The notes under the pieces are model-generated. The model was not told where the DNA came from, did no database searches, and worked only from the letters and a program-made list of their open reading frames with translations. Made by a program: the position numbers and the translations under genes. From Thermoplasmata archaeon (lineage in GTDB: Archaea > Thermoplasmatota > Thermoplasmata > Lutacidiplasmatales > UBA184): a DNA stretch of 16,666 nucleotides. Below are positions 1 to 8,115 of this stretch, one piece after another (position 1 is the first letter of the stretch; each line of letters begins with the position of its first letter). The DNA lies in NCBI GenBank assembly GCA_030037035.1, contig JASHSA010000025.1, forward strand, positions 1 to 16,666, written 5' to 3'.

Positions 1-483
1 CTCCACGCGGAGTTCCGAGCGGCGTTGCGCTCGTTCGGCACCGCCGCGATCCACGTCACCCACGACCGCGAGGAGGGACTGTTCCTGGGGGATCGCGTCG
101 CGCTCCTCTTCGAGGGCGCCGTCGAGGCCGTCGGACGACCGGCCGACGTCTTCGGACGGCCCCGGTCGGTCCGCGCCGCGCGGTTCCTCGGCTACAACCT
201 CCTGGACGGCCCGTTCGGGAAGCTCGCCGTGCTACCGGAGGAGCTCCGTGCGTCCCCTCTGGGGCGAGGGGAGGTCGGGTACCGGGTCCGAGCGAGCGGG
301 ACGGTCGGGCGGCGGTTCCTGTCGGTGCTGGACGGCCCCGGCGGCGAGCGCATCGAGCTCCGCTCGGACTCGCCGCTCGTGCCGGGGGAAACGGTAGGGC
401 TCGCGTGGGCGAACGCCGTGGAGCTCCCCCCGGAGCCGGGTCCGGGGCGGGGTCCTCCCCGGGCCTCGAACCCTGACGGGTAG
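1..483 (+). CDS. ABC transporter ATP-binding protein, C-terminal part (5' end outside window)
   Basis: The frame is open from the first base of the window to the TAG at 481-483 (160 residues), so the Walker A, Q-loop, signature and Walker B motifs lie upstream and cannot be checked. What remains begins just before the switch region: IHVTHDREEGLFLGDRVALL carries the H-loop histidine (codon 61-63), followed by the usual EGAVEAVGRPADVFGRP stretch and FLGYNLL. The last ~100 residues resemble a TOBE-type substrate-regulation domain, including LPEELRASP, which is like the RPEDI motif of this class. This order is typical of importer ATPases of the molybdate/tungstate, sulfate, iron or polyamine type. 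WtpC/ModC is my best guess, but the substrate cannot be decided from this end. The protein would act on the inner face of the membrane with a permease and a binding protein, presumably encoded upstream. Confidence 0.85.
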   Translation, partial: LHAEFRAALRSFGTAAIHVTHDREEGLFLGDRVALLFEGAVEAVGRPADVFGRPRSVRAARFLGYNLLDGPFGKLAVLPEELRASPLGRGEVGYRVRASGTVGRRFLSVLDGPGGERIELRSDSPLVPGETVGLAWANAVELPPEPGPGRGPPRASNPDG

Positions 484-550
484 GGGACCCCTCGCCCCGA
501 GAGGGCGTCCCGCCGGTGGGGGTCCCCGCGGCGGCCCAAAACGACGCCTA

Positions 551-566
551 GTTACTTTGATACTAT
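551..566 (+). promoter_or_regulatory. Possible archaeal promoter (weak TATA-like stretch)
   Basis: GTTACTTTGATACTAT is the only AT-rich patch in the 113-base gap between the ABC ATPase gene and the large surface-protein gene. It lies 31-46 bases before the ATG at 597, which would give a transcript with a leader of about 10-20 bases or less. No Shine-Dalgarno-like sequence precedes the ATG. The match to an archaeal TATA box is poor compared with the one at 12112, so this call rests mainly on position and composition. Confidence 0.3.
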
Positions 567-596
567 CCACCCGCATCTGTCGCCTCCCTGCGGGCG

Positions 597-3500
597 ATGC
601 ACCGGGAGCCGTCTCCGCCGTGGCAGTACCCACGACGTCGGGCCGTAGTGCTCTTCGGAACCCTCGCCGCCGTCGTGGTCGTCGCCTCGTCCGTCGCGGG
701 GGTCTTCCTGCTCTCCAGCGGGTCGTCGCTCGGCGGGGCGTTCGGAGAGCTCGCTCCCGGGGGGGCCCCCGGAGCGGGCGGCGCCTCCAACACCAGCACC
801 TCCGCGACGCCGCCGGCGCCGAGCCTCGTCGCGGAGCCGAGCGCCGCGGTGGTGGGGGCGAACGTGACGCTCAACGCCACGGACTTCGCCCACAGCGTCG
901 ACATCACGATCACCGGTCCCGGGGCCTCGAGCGCGACCGTCTGTTCCGGGAAGACCACCAGCAAGGGCGCGTTCGGCTGCGTCTACCAGATCCCGAAGAC
1001 GATCGGCGGCCTCGAGACGTTCAACGCGACGACCACGAAGAACGGCAAGATCGAAGGCTCGCTGACCGTCCTCTCCTCCGTCTACGTCAACCCGAAGGCC
1101 GGCCTCGTCGGGACGACGGTCCACGTCCACGCCTACGGCTACGGCGGCAAGGAGTTCAAGGCGAAAAAGAAGGCGATCGGCTACCCGGTCGCGATCTCCT
1201 ACACCGGACCGGCCGGCACGCCCGTCACCGTCTGCGAAGGCAACACGTCGACCTCGCTCAACGGCTCGTACTGGTGCTCGTTCGTGCTGGCGCCGTTGTC
1301 GGTCGGCAAGCACACGATCCACGCGGACGCGGTGAACCAGAGCTACAGCGCGACGACGAAGTTCGATGTCGTCTCGGGCCTCACCGACGGCCCGACGTAC
1401 GGCCCGATCGGGACCACCGTCACGTTCAGCGGCTCCGGATTCGGCCCCTCGGAAGAGGTCGACGTGGGGTGGACGTACGGGGGCGCCTGCTCGGGCGATA
1501 CGCTCAGCTCCGGCAGCTTCTCGTGCGCGTACACGATCCCGGTCGGCTCGGCGGGAGGGAACTACACGTTCCGGGGCACGGCGTCGAACAACTCGAGCGA
1601 CTCGGCGAGCGTGCTGTTCGTCCTGTCGTACCTGGACCCGTCGGTCGTCAGCGGGCCGGTCGGTACCGAGGTCACCTTCACCGGAGGCGGCTTCGTGCAG
1701 AGCCACGCCATCGCGATCTCGTGGACCGGGGGTCCGATCTGCCCCGGCACCGAGTCGACCCCCAGCGGGACGTTCGTCTGTCACGAAACGATCCCGGCGG
1801 TCCCCGGGGGCGCCTACACGTTCACGGCGACCGACGACGTCGGGGACTCGGCGAGCGCCGAGTTCACCGTCGAGCCGTCGCTGGTCCTCAGCCCGACCTA
1901 CGGGGAGCCGAACACCCCGGTCGAGTTCACCGGGACCGGCTTCGGGGCGGTCGTCCCGGTGAACGTCAGCTGGTCGCCGAGCGGGCTCCCCGTGCCCGCA
2001 TGCTCGCCCTTCCCGACGACCGCGTCGGACGGCAACTTCTCGTGCACGTTCACGATCCCTCCCGGCACCGCCGGCGCCCCGTACACGTTCACCGCGACCG
2101 ACACCGTCGGGGACCGCGCCAGCGCGACGTTCGTCGTCACGTATCTCGACACCAGCCCGAGCTCCGGGACGAGCGGACCCAAGGCGTCGACGATCGCGCT
2201 CTCCGGCGGGGGGTTCACGCCGGGGAAGACGTTCACCGTGACGTGGGCCGGGCACACGCTGTCCGCCAGCGACTGCACGTCGAGCGTCGTCTCGGCGACC
2301 GGCACGTTCCACTGCTCGTACACGACGAACTCCTACGTCGCGGCCGGCCCGGCCCCGTTCGAGGCGGTCGATGCGGCCGGCCTCAACGCGACCGGGGCGT
2401 TCCGGGTCACCCCCCATCTTGCGCTGTCGCTGACGACGGTCGGCCCGGGTCCGCCGAGCTCGAAGACGAACGTGACGTTCGCGGCGACCGGCTTCGGAGC
2501 GAGGACGACCGTCACGATCCTCTGGCCGGACGGCACGAACGTCTGTGTCGTCACGACGAGCGGAGGCGGGGCCGCGAACTGCACGATCGCGATCACCGCG
2601 GCGACGGCCGGCTCCTACGTCTTCAACGCCACCGACGCGGAGGGCCACACCGCGATCGCCGTCCTCCAGGTCCTGCCGGACCTCTCCGTCAAGCCCGCCT
2701 CGGGACCGACCGGGACCGTCGTCCACTTCGTCGGCCGCGGCTTCGCGGCGAACTCGGCGGTCACGGTCTCCTCGAGCCTCGGCGCCGCCTGCGGGCCGCC
2801 GACCTCGACCGCGACGAACGGCACGTTCGTCTGCGCGTACACGCTCCCCCAGGGACAGGCCGGGCCGTACACGTTCACGGCGACCGACGCTCAGTCCGAT
2901 TCCGCCACGGCGACGTTCACCCTCGCCGCCGCGCTGACCGTAAGCCCGTCTCGGGGGCCGGTCGGGACGCTCGTCACGTTCACGGGCGCCGGCTTCGCCC
3001 CGGGGCACCTCGTCAACGTCACGTGGGCGAAGGGGCTCGCCTGCACGGGGACGGCCTCGGCGTCGGGCGGCTTCAGCTGCTCGGTCACGATCCCGTCGGT
3101 CCCGAAGGCGACGTACGTCTTCACCGCCTGCGACAACGTCGTCTGCCCGGCCTCCAAGAGCGAGAAGTTCGCCGACAGCGCCACGGGCTCGTACACGGTC
3201 GTCCCCTCGCTCGAGGCGACCCCGTCGAGCGGCGCGGTCGGGACCGCCGTCACGTTCTCCGGAAGGGGCTACCTCGCCTCCCAGACGGTCTACGTGAACG
3301 GCACCGGGGGGAACGTCTGCTCGGCGCTCGCCGACGCGGCCGGCGCGTTCAGCTGTTCGTACACGATCCCCGCCTCCGGGGCGGGGACGTACTCGTTCAC
3401 CGGGGCGTCGTCGCCGAAGATCGAGGCGAACGCGACGTTCACGGTCCTCTCGGCGCTGACCCTCCGCCCGTCGAGCGGGCCGGTCGAGACGACCGTCGAG

Positions 3501-6500
3501 ATCAGCGCGACCGGCCTCGCCGCTTCCGCGTCGGTGAACATCGACTGGTCCGGAGGGACGGCCTGCACCGGCACGAGCTCGAGCACGGGGGCGTTCTCCT
3601 GCGCCTTCGCGCTGCCGGCGAGCCCGGCGGGGACGTACGTCTTCTCCGCCGTCGTCGCCTCCGTGACGGTCGCGACGGCGACGTTCGTCCTCACGCCGAG
3701 CCTGAGCGTGAGCCCGACGAGCGGTCCGGTCGGCACGTCGCTCACCTTCGACGCCTACGGCTTCGGCTCCGCCCGGCCGATCAACATCACCTCGAGCCTC
3801 GGGACCGCCTGCAGCGGCACCACCCTCTCCGACGGGTCGTACTCCTGCAGCTACAGCCTCCCGTCGGCCCCGAGCGGTAGCTACACGTTCACCGCGCTCG
3901 ACAGCCTCGGCAACGAGGCGACCGTCTCCTTCGGGGTCGGGGCGGTCCTCTCCGTGACCCCCGCGAAGGGCCCGGTCGGCACCCCGATCGCGTTCCTCGC
4001 GACGGGGTTCGCCGCCTCCACCTCGATGACGATCGGCTGGTCCGGCGGGACCGTCTGCATGGGCACGACCGGGCCCGCGGGACGGTTCTCGTGCAACACG
4101 ACGATGCCCGCCGCGCCGCTCGGCGCCACGCCGTTCACCGCGACGGCGGGACCGTCGACGTCGGCGACGTTCACGGTCGTGCCGTCGCTCGCCGTCTCCC
4201 CCGCCTCGGGGGGCGCGGGGACGTCGGCGACGTTCTACGGCAAGGGGTTCCCGGCGACGACCGGCGTGACCGTGAGCTGGAGCGGCCCGACGACCTGCTC
4301 GGCGACGACGCAAGGCAACGGGAGCTTCTCGTGCGCGGTCGCGATCCCGAGCGACACGGCCGGTGCCGTCTACGTCTTCACGGCCCGCGACGACGCCGGC
4401 GACCAGGCGACCGTGTCGTTCACCGTCGTGACCGGGCTGACGGTCACGCCGGCGCACGGTCCGGCGACGACGACCGTGACGTTCCACGGCTCGAACTTCG
4501 CCGCGAGCGTCGCGGTCACGGTCAGCTGGTCCGGCGGGACCGCCTGCCCGCCGACGACGACCCTCGCGAACGGGAGCTTCTCCTGCTCGTTCACGATCCC
4601 GTCGGGGACCGCCGGAGGACCGTACAACTTCACCGCGAGCGGCGGCGGAAAGAGCGTCTCCGCCCTGTTCGTCGTCACCTACCTCTCCGCCACCCCGAAC
4701 GGCCTGGAGGCCGGTGACACCGTCACGCTGAGCGGCGGCGGGTTCGAGGCGAGCGCGCCGTTCACGGTCGCGGCGCCGTGGGGCATGGCGTGCGTCGGCA
4801 CGGCGAGCGCCGCCGGCACGATCTCGTGCCGGACGACCGTCCCCGCGGACGAAGCGGCCGGCGTCTACAGCTTCGACGCGAACGACTCGTTCGCGGACGT
4901 CGCGCACGCCAGCTTCGCGGTCTTCACGATCTCGGCGCCGAGCGCGACTCCGGCCTCGGTCGACCTCCACCAGAACGTCCGGTTCTCCGAGACCGCCTCG
5001 GACGGCGGGGGGAGCGCCTCGGTCCTCACCTACACCTGGGTCGGGCTACCGGCCGGCTGCGCCGGGATCACGGCGACCGTCACCTGCACGCCGAGCGCCT
5101 CCGTCCTCTCCACGTCGATCACCGTCACGGTGAACAACTCGCTCGACGAGTCCGTCACGTCGCCGGCGCTCCTCTTCAGTGTCTACGCCGACCCGACGCA
5201 GGCGCCTCCGCACCCGTCGCCCCCGGCCGTGGACCTCGGCGGGTCGGTGACGTTCACGGCGGAGGTCGAGAACGGCTCGGGCGGAGGGACGTACGCCTGG
5301 CTCGCCGCGGCCGGACTGGACTGCACGGCGAGCTCCGGCGCCGTCCTGAGCTGCGCGCCGGGAGCGTCGGGGTCGTTCTCCGTCTCCTACAACTGGACCG
5401 ACTCCAACGGCGTGCTCGCGACCGGCTCGACGGTCCTGCACTTCGTCGTCGGGTCGCTGCCGAGCCAGGCGCCGCCGGAGCCGTCGCAGGCCTCCGCGGA
5501 CGTCGGCCAGAGCGTGAGGTTCTCGGCGGTCGTCAGCGGCGGGAGCCGTGGCGGCAGCTACGCCTGGAGCGCCTCGGCGAGCCTCGACTGCGCCGCCTCG
5601 ACGGGCGAGCAGCTGAACTGCACGCCGAGCGCCGTCGGCAACTACTCGGTCTCGTACGTCTGGACCGACGGCAGCGGCGTGAAGGCGACCGGCACGACGG
5701 CGCTCACCTACCAGGTCTACGGGGACCCAACGGTCGGGACCCCGAGCGCGAGCGTCGGCTCGGCGGACGTCGGCCAGTCCGTGACGTTCTCCGTCCATGC
5801 CTCGGGCGGCTCGGGCGGCCTGACGTACTCCTGGAACGACCTCCCGGCGAACTGCACGGGCGCGGGCGCGTCGTTCTCCTGCCGGCCGAGCGCCGCCGTC
5901 TCGGACGCGCAGGTGACGGTGACCGTCACCGACTCCAACGGCTTCGCGGTCACCTCCGCGGCGCTCGCGTTCACCGTCTACTCCGACCCGATCGTCGGCG
6001 CGCCGAGCGCGAGCGTCGCTTCGGCGGACGTCGGCCAGAAAGTGACGTTCTCCGTCGTCGCCTCGGGCGGCTCCGGCGCCCTCAGCTACGCCTGGCACAA
6101 CCTCCCCGGCTGCACCGGCGCCGGCGCGTCGTTCGGCTGCACGGCGACCTCGCCGGAGACGAACGCGTCGATCACGGTCACCGTCACCGACCCGAACGGC
6201 TTTTCCGTGACGTCGTCGGCGCTCGTCTTCACGGTCTACGCCGACCCCCAGCAGGCCCCGCCGACGAGCTCCCGGCCCGCGGCGGACATCGGCCAATCGG
6301 TCTCGTTCGCGGCGTCCACGACGTACGGCTCCGGCGGGGGGACGTACGCCTGGATCGCCTCCTCGGGCCTCAACTGCACGGCGAGCGTCGGACCGGTGCT
6401 GAGCTGCCGGCCGAACGCGTCGGGGGCGTTCTCCGTCTCCTACGCCTGGACCGACTCGAACGGACTGGCCGCGACCGGGACGACGGTCCTCAGCTTCGTC

Positions 6501-7991
6501 GTCTCGACCGACCCGACCGTCGCGCTGCCGACCCCGAGCCCCTCGTCGGTCGACGTCCGCCAGACGGTCACGTTCGACAGCTCGATGAACGGCGGTGCCG
6601 GGACGCCGACGTTCACCTGGACGACCTCCGCTCCCGGGATCAACTGCACCCTCGGCTCGGGGGCGACGCTGAGCTGCGTGCCGGCGAGCGCCGGAAGCTA
6701 CACGGTGAGCGTCTACGTCACCGACGGCAACGGCGTCGTCTCGCCGACGGTGGAGTCGGCGGCGTTCACGGTCTACTCGGACCCGAGCGTCACCGCCCCG
6801 AACCCGAGCCACCTCGACGTCGACGTCGGCGAGTCGCTCACGTTCACGACGACCGGTAGCGGGGGCCTCGGGACCCTCACGTTCACCTGGACCGCGCCGA
6901 GCGAGCTCGGCTGCTCGGCGAGCTCGACGGACATGCTCGTCTGCGTCCCGACCGACAAGGCGTCCGGCCCCTACACCGTCTCCGTCACGGCGACCGACGA
7001 GAACAAGTTCGTCTCCGCGGCGGCGACGTCGCCGACCGTGACCGTCAGCGTCGCCCCGAGCACGACGACGCCGAGCCCGAGCCGCACCAGCGCGGACGTC
7101 GGTCAGAGCGTGACGTTCAGCACGACGGCGAGCGGCGGCTCGGGGGTCTACCTCTACTCCTGGAGCGGCTCGACCGGCCCGACCGAGCTGAACTGCACGG
7201 TCGCCGACGCGCCGAGCCTCGTCTGCGTCCCCGCGGAGCCCGGCACCTACAGCGTCACCGTCACGGTGACCGACTCGAACGGCGCCGCGTCGGCGCCCGA
7301 GACGCTCGGCTCGTACACGATCTACGCCGACCCGACCGTCACGGTCCCGGTCCCGAGGTCGACGAGCACGGACGTCGGCCAGGACGCGGTCTGGTCGGTC
7401 GTCGGGGGCAACGGCTCCGGCCCGCTGACGTACACCTGGCAGGCGCCGGTCGGCTTCGGCTGCATCCTCCACACGACCGACGAGATCGGTTGCCTCGCGA
7501 CCCTGCCGGGGACGTACACCGTCAACGTCACGGCGACCGACCCGAACGGTGCCACCTCCAAGCTCGCGGTCAGCGCGCCGTTCACCGTCTACGCGAAGCC
7601 GAGCGTCGTCCTCACCATCAGTCCGGCGAAGGTCCTCGAGGGCCACGGCGTGACGATCAAGGCGGTCGTCACGGGCGGCTCCGGCGGGCTGACGTACGTC
7701 TGGAAGGGGCTCCCGAGCGGCTGCCCCTCGGCCCCGACGTCCCTCGTCTTCTCGTGCACGCCGAAGGCCTCCGGGAACTTCTCCGTGAGCCTCCTCGCCA
7801 CCGACTCCAACAAAGGGTTCGGCAACGAGACGGTGATCCTCGACGTCCAGCCGTCGTTCCTCGGCCTACCGGCCATCGAGGGCTACGAGCTGGTCGTCGG
7901 CCTCGTCCTCGGCGGGATCGCCGCCGCGGTCGTCGCCCTGGTCCTGCGCGCGCGCAAGCGCCGCGGCACCCGCCTGCAGCACGAGTTCTAG
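597..7991 (+). CDS. Giant multi-domain cell-surface protein: 16 IPT/TIG-like + 11 PKD-like domains, membrane anchored
   Basis: This is a 2464-residue protein. Residues 13-15 are RRR, followed by a hydrophobic segment at 16-39 (signal peptide or N-terminal anchor) and a Gly/Ser/Pro/Thr-rich linker to about 76. Residues 77-1445 form 16 tandem IPT/TIG-like domains of ~80-100 residues with the motif GPVGTxVTFTGxGF. Residues 1446-2419 form 11 PKD-like domains of ~86-92 residues with SADVGQSVTFS, YxWxxL and VTVTDSNG motifs. A membrane segment follows at 2430-2450, then the basic tail RARKRRGTRLQHEF. I count 56 cysteines, all inside domains: two in each of the 27, plus a second pair (C845, C850) in IPT domain 9. 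N-x-S/T sites are frequent. No enzymatic domain is visible. The layout suggests a long extracellular stalk, adhesin or envelope protein anchored at the C-terminus, with intradomain disulfides. The ATG at 597 is chosen because it places the basic residues just before the hydrophobic segment. Function and partners are unknown. Confidence 0.9.
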   Translation: MHREPSPPWQYPRRRAVVLFGTLAAVVVVASSVAGVFLLSSGSSLGGAFGELAPGGAPGAGGASNTSTSATPPAPSLVAEPSAAVVGANVTLNATDFAHSVDITITGPGASSATVCSGKTTSKGAFGCVYQIPKTIGGLETFNATTTKNGKIEGSLTVLSSVYVNPKAGLVGTTVHVHAYGYGGKEFKAKKKAIGYPVAISYTGPAGTPVTVCEGNTSTSLNGSYWCSFVLAPLSVGKHTIHADAVNQSYSATTKFDVVSGLTDGPTYGPIGTTVTFSGSGFGPSEEVDVGWTYGGACSGDTLSSGSFSCAYTIPVGSAGGNYTFRGTASNNSSDSASVLFVLSYLDPSVVSGPVGTEVTFTGGGFVQSHAIAISWTGGPICPGTESTPSGTFVCHETIPAVPGGAYTFTATDDVGDSASAEFTVEPSLVLSPTYGEPNTPVEFTGTGFGAVVPVNVSWSPSGLPVPACSPFPTTASDGNFSCTFTIPPGTAGAPYTFTATDTVGDRASATFVVTYLDTSPSSGTSGPKASTIALSGGGFTPGKTFTVTWAGHTLSASDCTSSVVSATGTFHCSYTTNSYVAAGPAPFEAVDAAGLNATGAFRVTPHLALSLTTVGPGPPSSKTNVTFAATGFGARTTVTILWPDGTNVCVVTTSGGGAANCTIAITAATAGSYVFNATDAEGHTAIAVLQVLPDLSVKPASGPTGTVVHFVGRGFAANSAVTVSSSLGAACGPPTSTATNGTFVCAYTLPQGQAGPYTFTATDAQSDSATATFTLAAALTVSPSRGPVGTLVTFTGAGFAPGHLVNVTWAKGLACTGTASASGGFSCSVTIPSVPKATYVFTACDNVVCPASKSEKFADSATGSYTVVPSLEATPSSGAVGTAVTFSGRGYLASQTVYVNGTGGNVCSALADAAGAFSCSYTIPASGAGTYSFTGASSPKIEANATFTVLSALTLRPSSGPVETTVEISATGLAASASVNIDWSGGTACTGTSSSTGAFSCAFALPASPAGTYVFSAVVASVTVATATFVLTPSLSVSPTSGPVGTSLTFDAYGFGSARPINITSSLGTACSGTTLSDGSYSCSYSLPSAPSGSYTFTALDSLGNEATVSFGVGAVLSVTPAKGPVGTPIAFLATGFAASTSMTIGWSGGTVCMGTTGPAGRFSCNTTMPAAPLGATPFTATAGPSTSATFTVVPSLAVSPASGGAGTSATFYGKGFPATTGVTVSWSGPTTCSATTQGNGSFSCAVAIPSDTAGAVYVFTARDDAGDQATVSFTVVTGLTVTPAHGPATTTVTFHGSNFAASVAVTVSWSGGTACPPTTTLANGSFSCSFTIPSGTAGGPYNFTASGGGKSVSALFVVTYLSATPNGLEAGDTVTLSGGGFEASAPFTVAAPWGMACVGTASAAGTISCRTTVPADEAAGVYSFDANDSFADVAHASFAVFTISAPSATPASVDLHQNVRFSETASDGGGSASVLTYTWVGLPAGCAGITATVTCTPSASVLSTSITVTVNNSLDESVTSPALLFSVYADPTQAPPHPSPPAVDLGGSVTFTAEVENGSGGGTYAWLAAAGLDCTASSGAVLSCAPGASGSFSVSYNWTDSNGVLATGSTVLHFVVGSLPSQAPPEPSQASADVGQSVRFSAVVSGGSRGGSYAWSASASLDCAASTGEQLNCTPSAVGNYSVSYVWTDGSGVKATGTTALTYQVYGDPTVGTPSASVGSADVGQSVTFSVHASGGSGGLTYSWNDLPANCTGAGASFSCRPSAAVSDAQVTVTVTDSNGFAVTSAALAFTVYSDPIVGAPSASVASADVGQKVTFSVVASGGSGALSYAWHNLPGCTGAGASFGCTATSPETNASITVTVTDPNGFSVTSSALVFTVYADPQQAPPTSSRPAADIGQSVSFAASTTYGSGGGTYAWIASSGLNCTASVGPVLSCRPNASGAFSVSYAWTDSNGLAATGTTVLSFVVSTDPTVALPTPSPSSVDVRQTVTFDSSMNGGAGTPTFTWTTSAPGINCTLGSGATLSCVPASAGSYTVSVYVTDGNGVVSPTVESAAFTVYSDPSVTAPNPSHLDVDVGESLTFTTTGSGGLGTLTFTWTAPSELGCSASSTDMLVCVPTDKASGPYTVSVTATDENKFVSAAATSPTVTVSVAPSTTTPSPSRTSADVGQSVTFSTTASGGSGVYLYSWSGSTGPTELNCTVADAPSLVCVPAEPGTYSVTVTVTDSNGAASAPETLGSYTIYADPTVTVPVPRSTSTDVGQDAVWSVVGGNGSGPLTYTWQAPVGFGCILHTTDEIGCLATLPGTYTVNVTATDPNGATSKLAVSAPFTVYAKPSVVLTISPAKVLEGHGVTIKAVVTGGSGGLTYVWKGLPSGCPSAPTSLVFSCTPKASGNFSVSLLATDSNKGFGNETVILDVQPSFLGLPAIEGYELVVGLVLGGIAAAVVALVLRARKRRGTRLQHEF
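825..4931 (+). repeat. Tandem array of 16 IPT/TIG-like domain repeats (protein-level)
   Basis: Residues 77-1445 of the giant surface protein divide into 16 units. A typical unit begins LxVSPxxGPVGT, continues VTFTGxGFA, then a strand such as VNVTWSGG, a cysteine hairpin of the form C-x(10-13)-[FY]-x-C, then xTIPxGxAGxYxFTATD and a closing strand ending in VVP or VTY. Units 1, 2, 6 and 7 are the most diverged. Unit 9 is lengthened by an insertion containing CDNVVC. IPT/TIG domains are Ig-like beta-sandwiches common in surface and adhesin proteins; the family assignment is from motif reading only. Confidence 0.85.
4932..7850 (+). repeat. Tandem array of 11 PKD-like domain repeats (protein-level)
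   Basis: Residues 1446-2418 divide into 11 units that mostly begin DPTxxxPxPS, continue with SADVGQSVTFS, GGSGGxTYxW, a hairpin C-x(8-10)-C, then a G-x-Y-x-V-x-V-T-D-S-N-G strand pair and end FTVYA or FTVYS. Two subtypes are visible. Units 1, 4, 5 and 11 have YxWxxLPxxC, and units 2, 3 and 6 have GxYAWxAxxxLxC with VLSCxP. PKD domains are Ig-like folds of extracellular proteins, often found in archaeal surface layers. The array lies directly after the IPT array and before the membrane segment. Confidence 0.82.
5724..6242 (+). repeat. Recently duplicated PKD unit pair (units 4 and 5)
   Basis: PKD unit 4 (5724-5984) and unit 5 (5985-6242) match at the DNA level, not only in protein. They share identical blocks such as CCGAGCGCGAGCGTCG, TCGGCGGACGTCGGCCAG and GTGACGTTCTCCGTC at equivalent positions. 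Other neighbouring units are clearly more diverged. This indicates a recent tandem duplication or gene conversion inside the array. Confidence 0.7.
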
Positions 7992-7994
7992 CGA

Positions 7995-8020
7995 CGCCCG
8001 GACCGCCGAACGCTCCGGCG
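7995..8020 (+). terminator. GC-rich hairpin just after the giant gene (possible 3' end signal)
   Basis: CGC(C)CGGA at 7995-8002 can pair with TCCGGCG at 8014-8020, giving a seven-pair stem with one bulged C and an 11-base loop, four bases after the TAG. There is no T-tract, which archaeal RNA polymerase normally needs for intrinsic termination, so a terminator role is doubtful. The remaining gap to 8115 shows no gene and no clear TATA box. Its only A-containing patch is CCCAAGAACC at 8087-8096, about 20-29 bases before the next start. Confidence 0.2.
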
Positions 8021-8115
8021 CGGGAGGCGGCAGGGTCCGCCGTCGGAAGGTCGAGCGGTCGGTCGACCCGGCGGCGTCCCGCAGAGCCCAAGAACCTCGT
8101 CCGGCTGGCCAGGGC

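Noticed and set aside
455..475. A sequence on the - strand resembling a tRNA T-arm (AGGGTTCGAGGCCC)
   Set aside because: Only four of five stem pairs form, no matching acceptor, D or anticodon arm is present at the right distances, and it lies within the end of the ABC ATPase gene.
552..4970. A 1472-codon stop-free frame on the - strand opposite the giant surface gene, and long frames in other + phases
   Set aside because: Their products are low-complexity Arg/Asp/Gly/Ala-rich chains without domains. They follow from near-total G/C at third positions of the real gene, which removes stops from the other frames. The real frame has signal, repeat and membrane structure.
5046..7646. An 866-codon - strand frame opposite the PKD array
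   Set aside because: Same mirror effect of a GC-biased repeat gene; the product is an Arg/Gly/Asp repeat with no recognisable fold.
825..7850. The tandem repeats as a CRISPR array or DNA satellite
   Set aside because: Repeat periods are ~240-300 bases, in frame, and conserved mainly at protein level. They are domain repeats within one gene.
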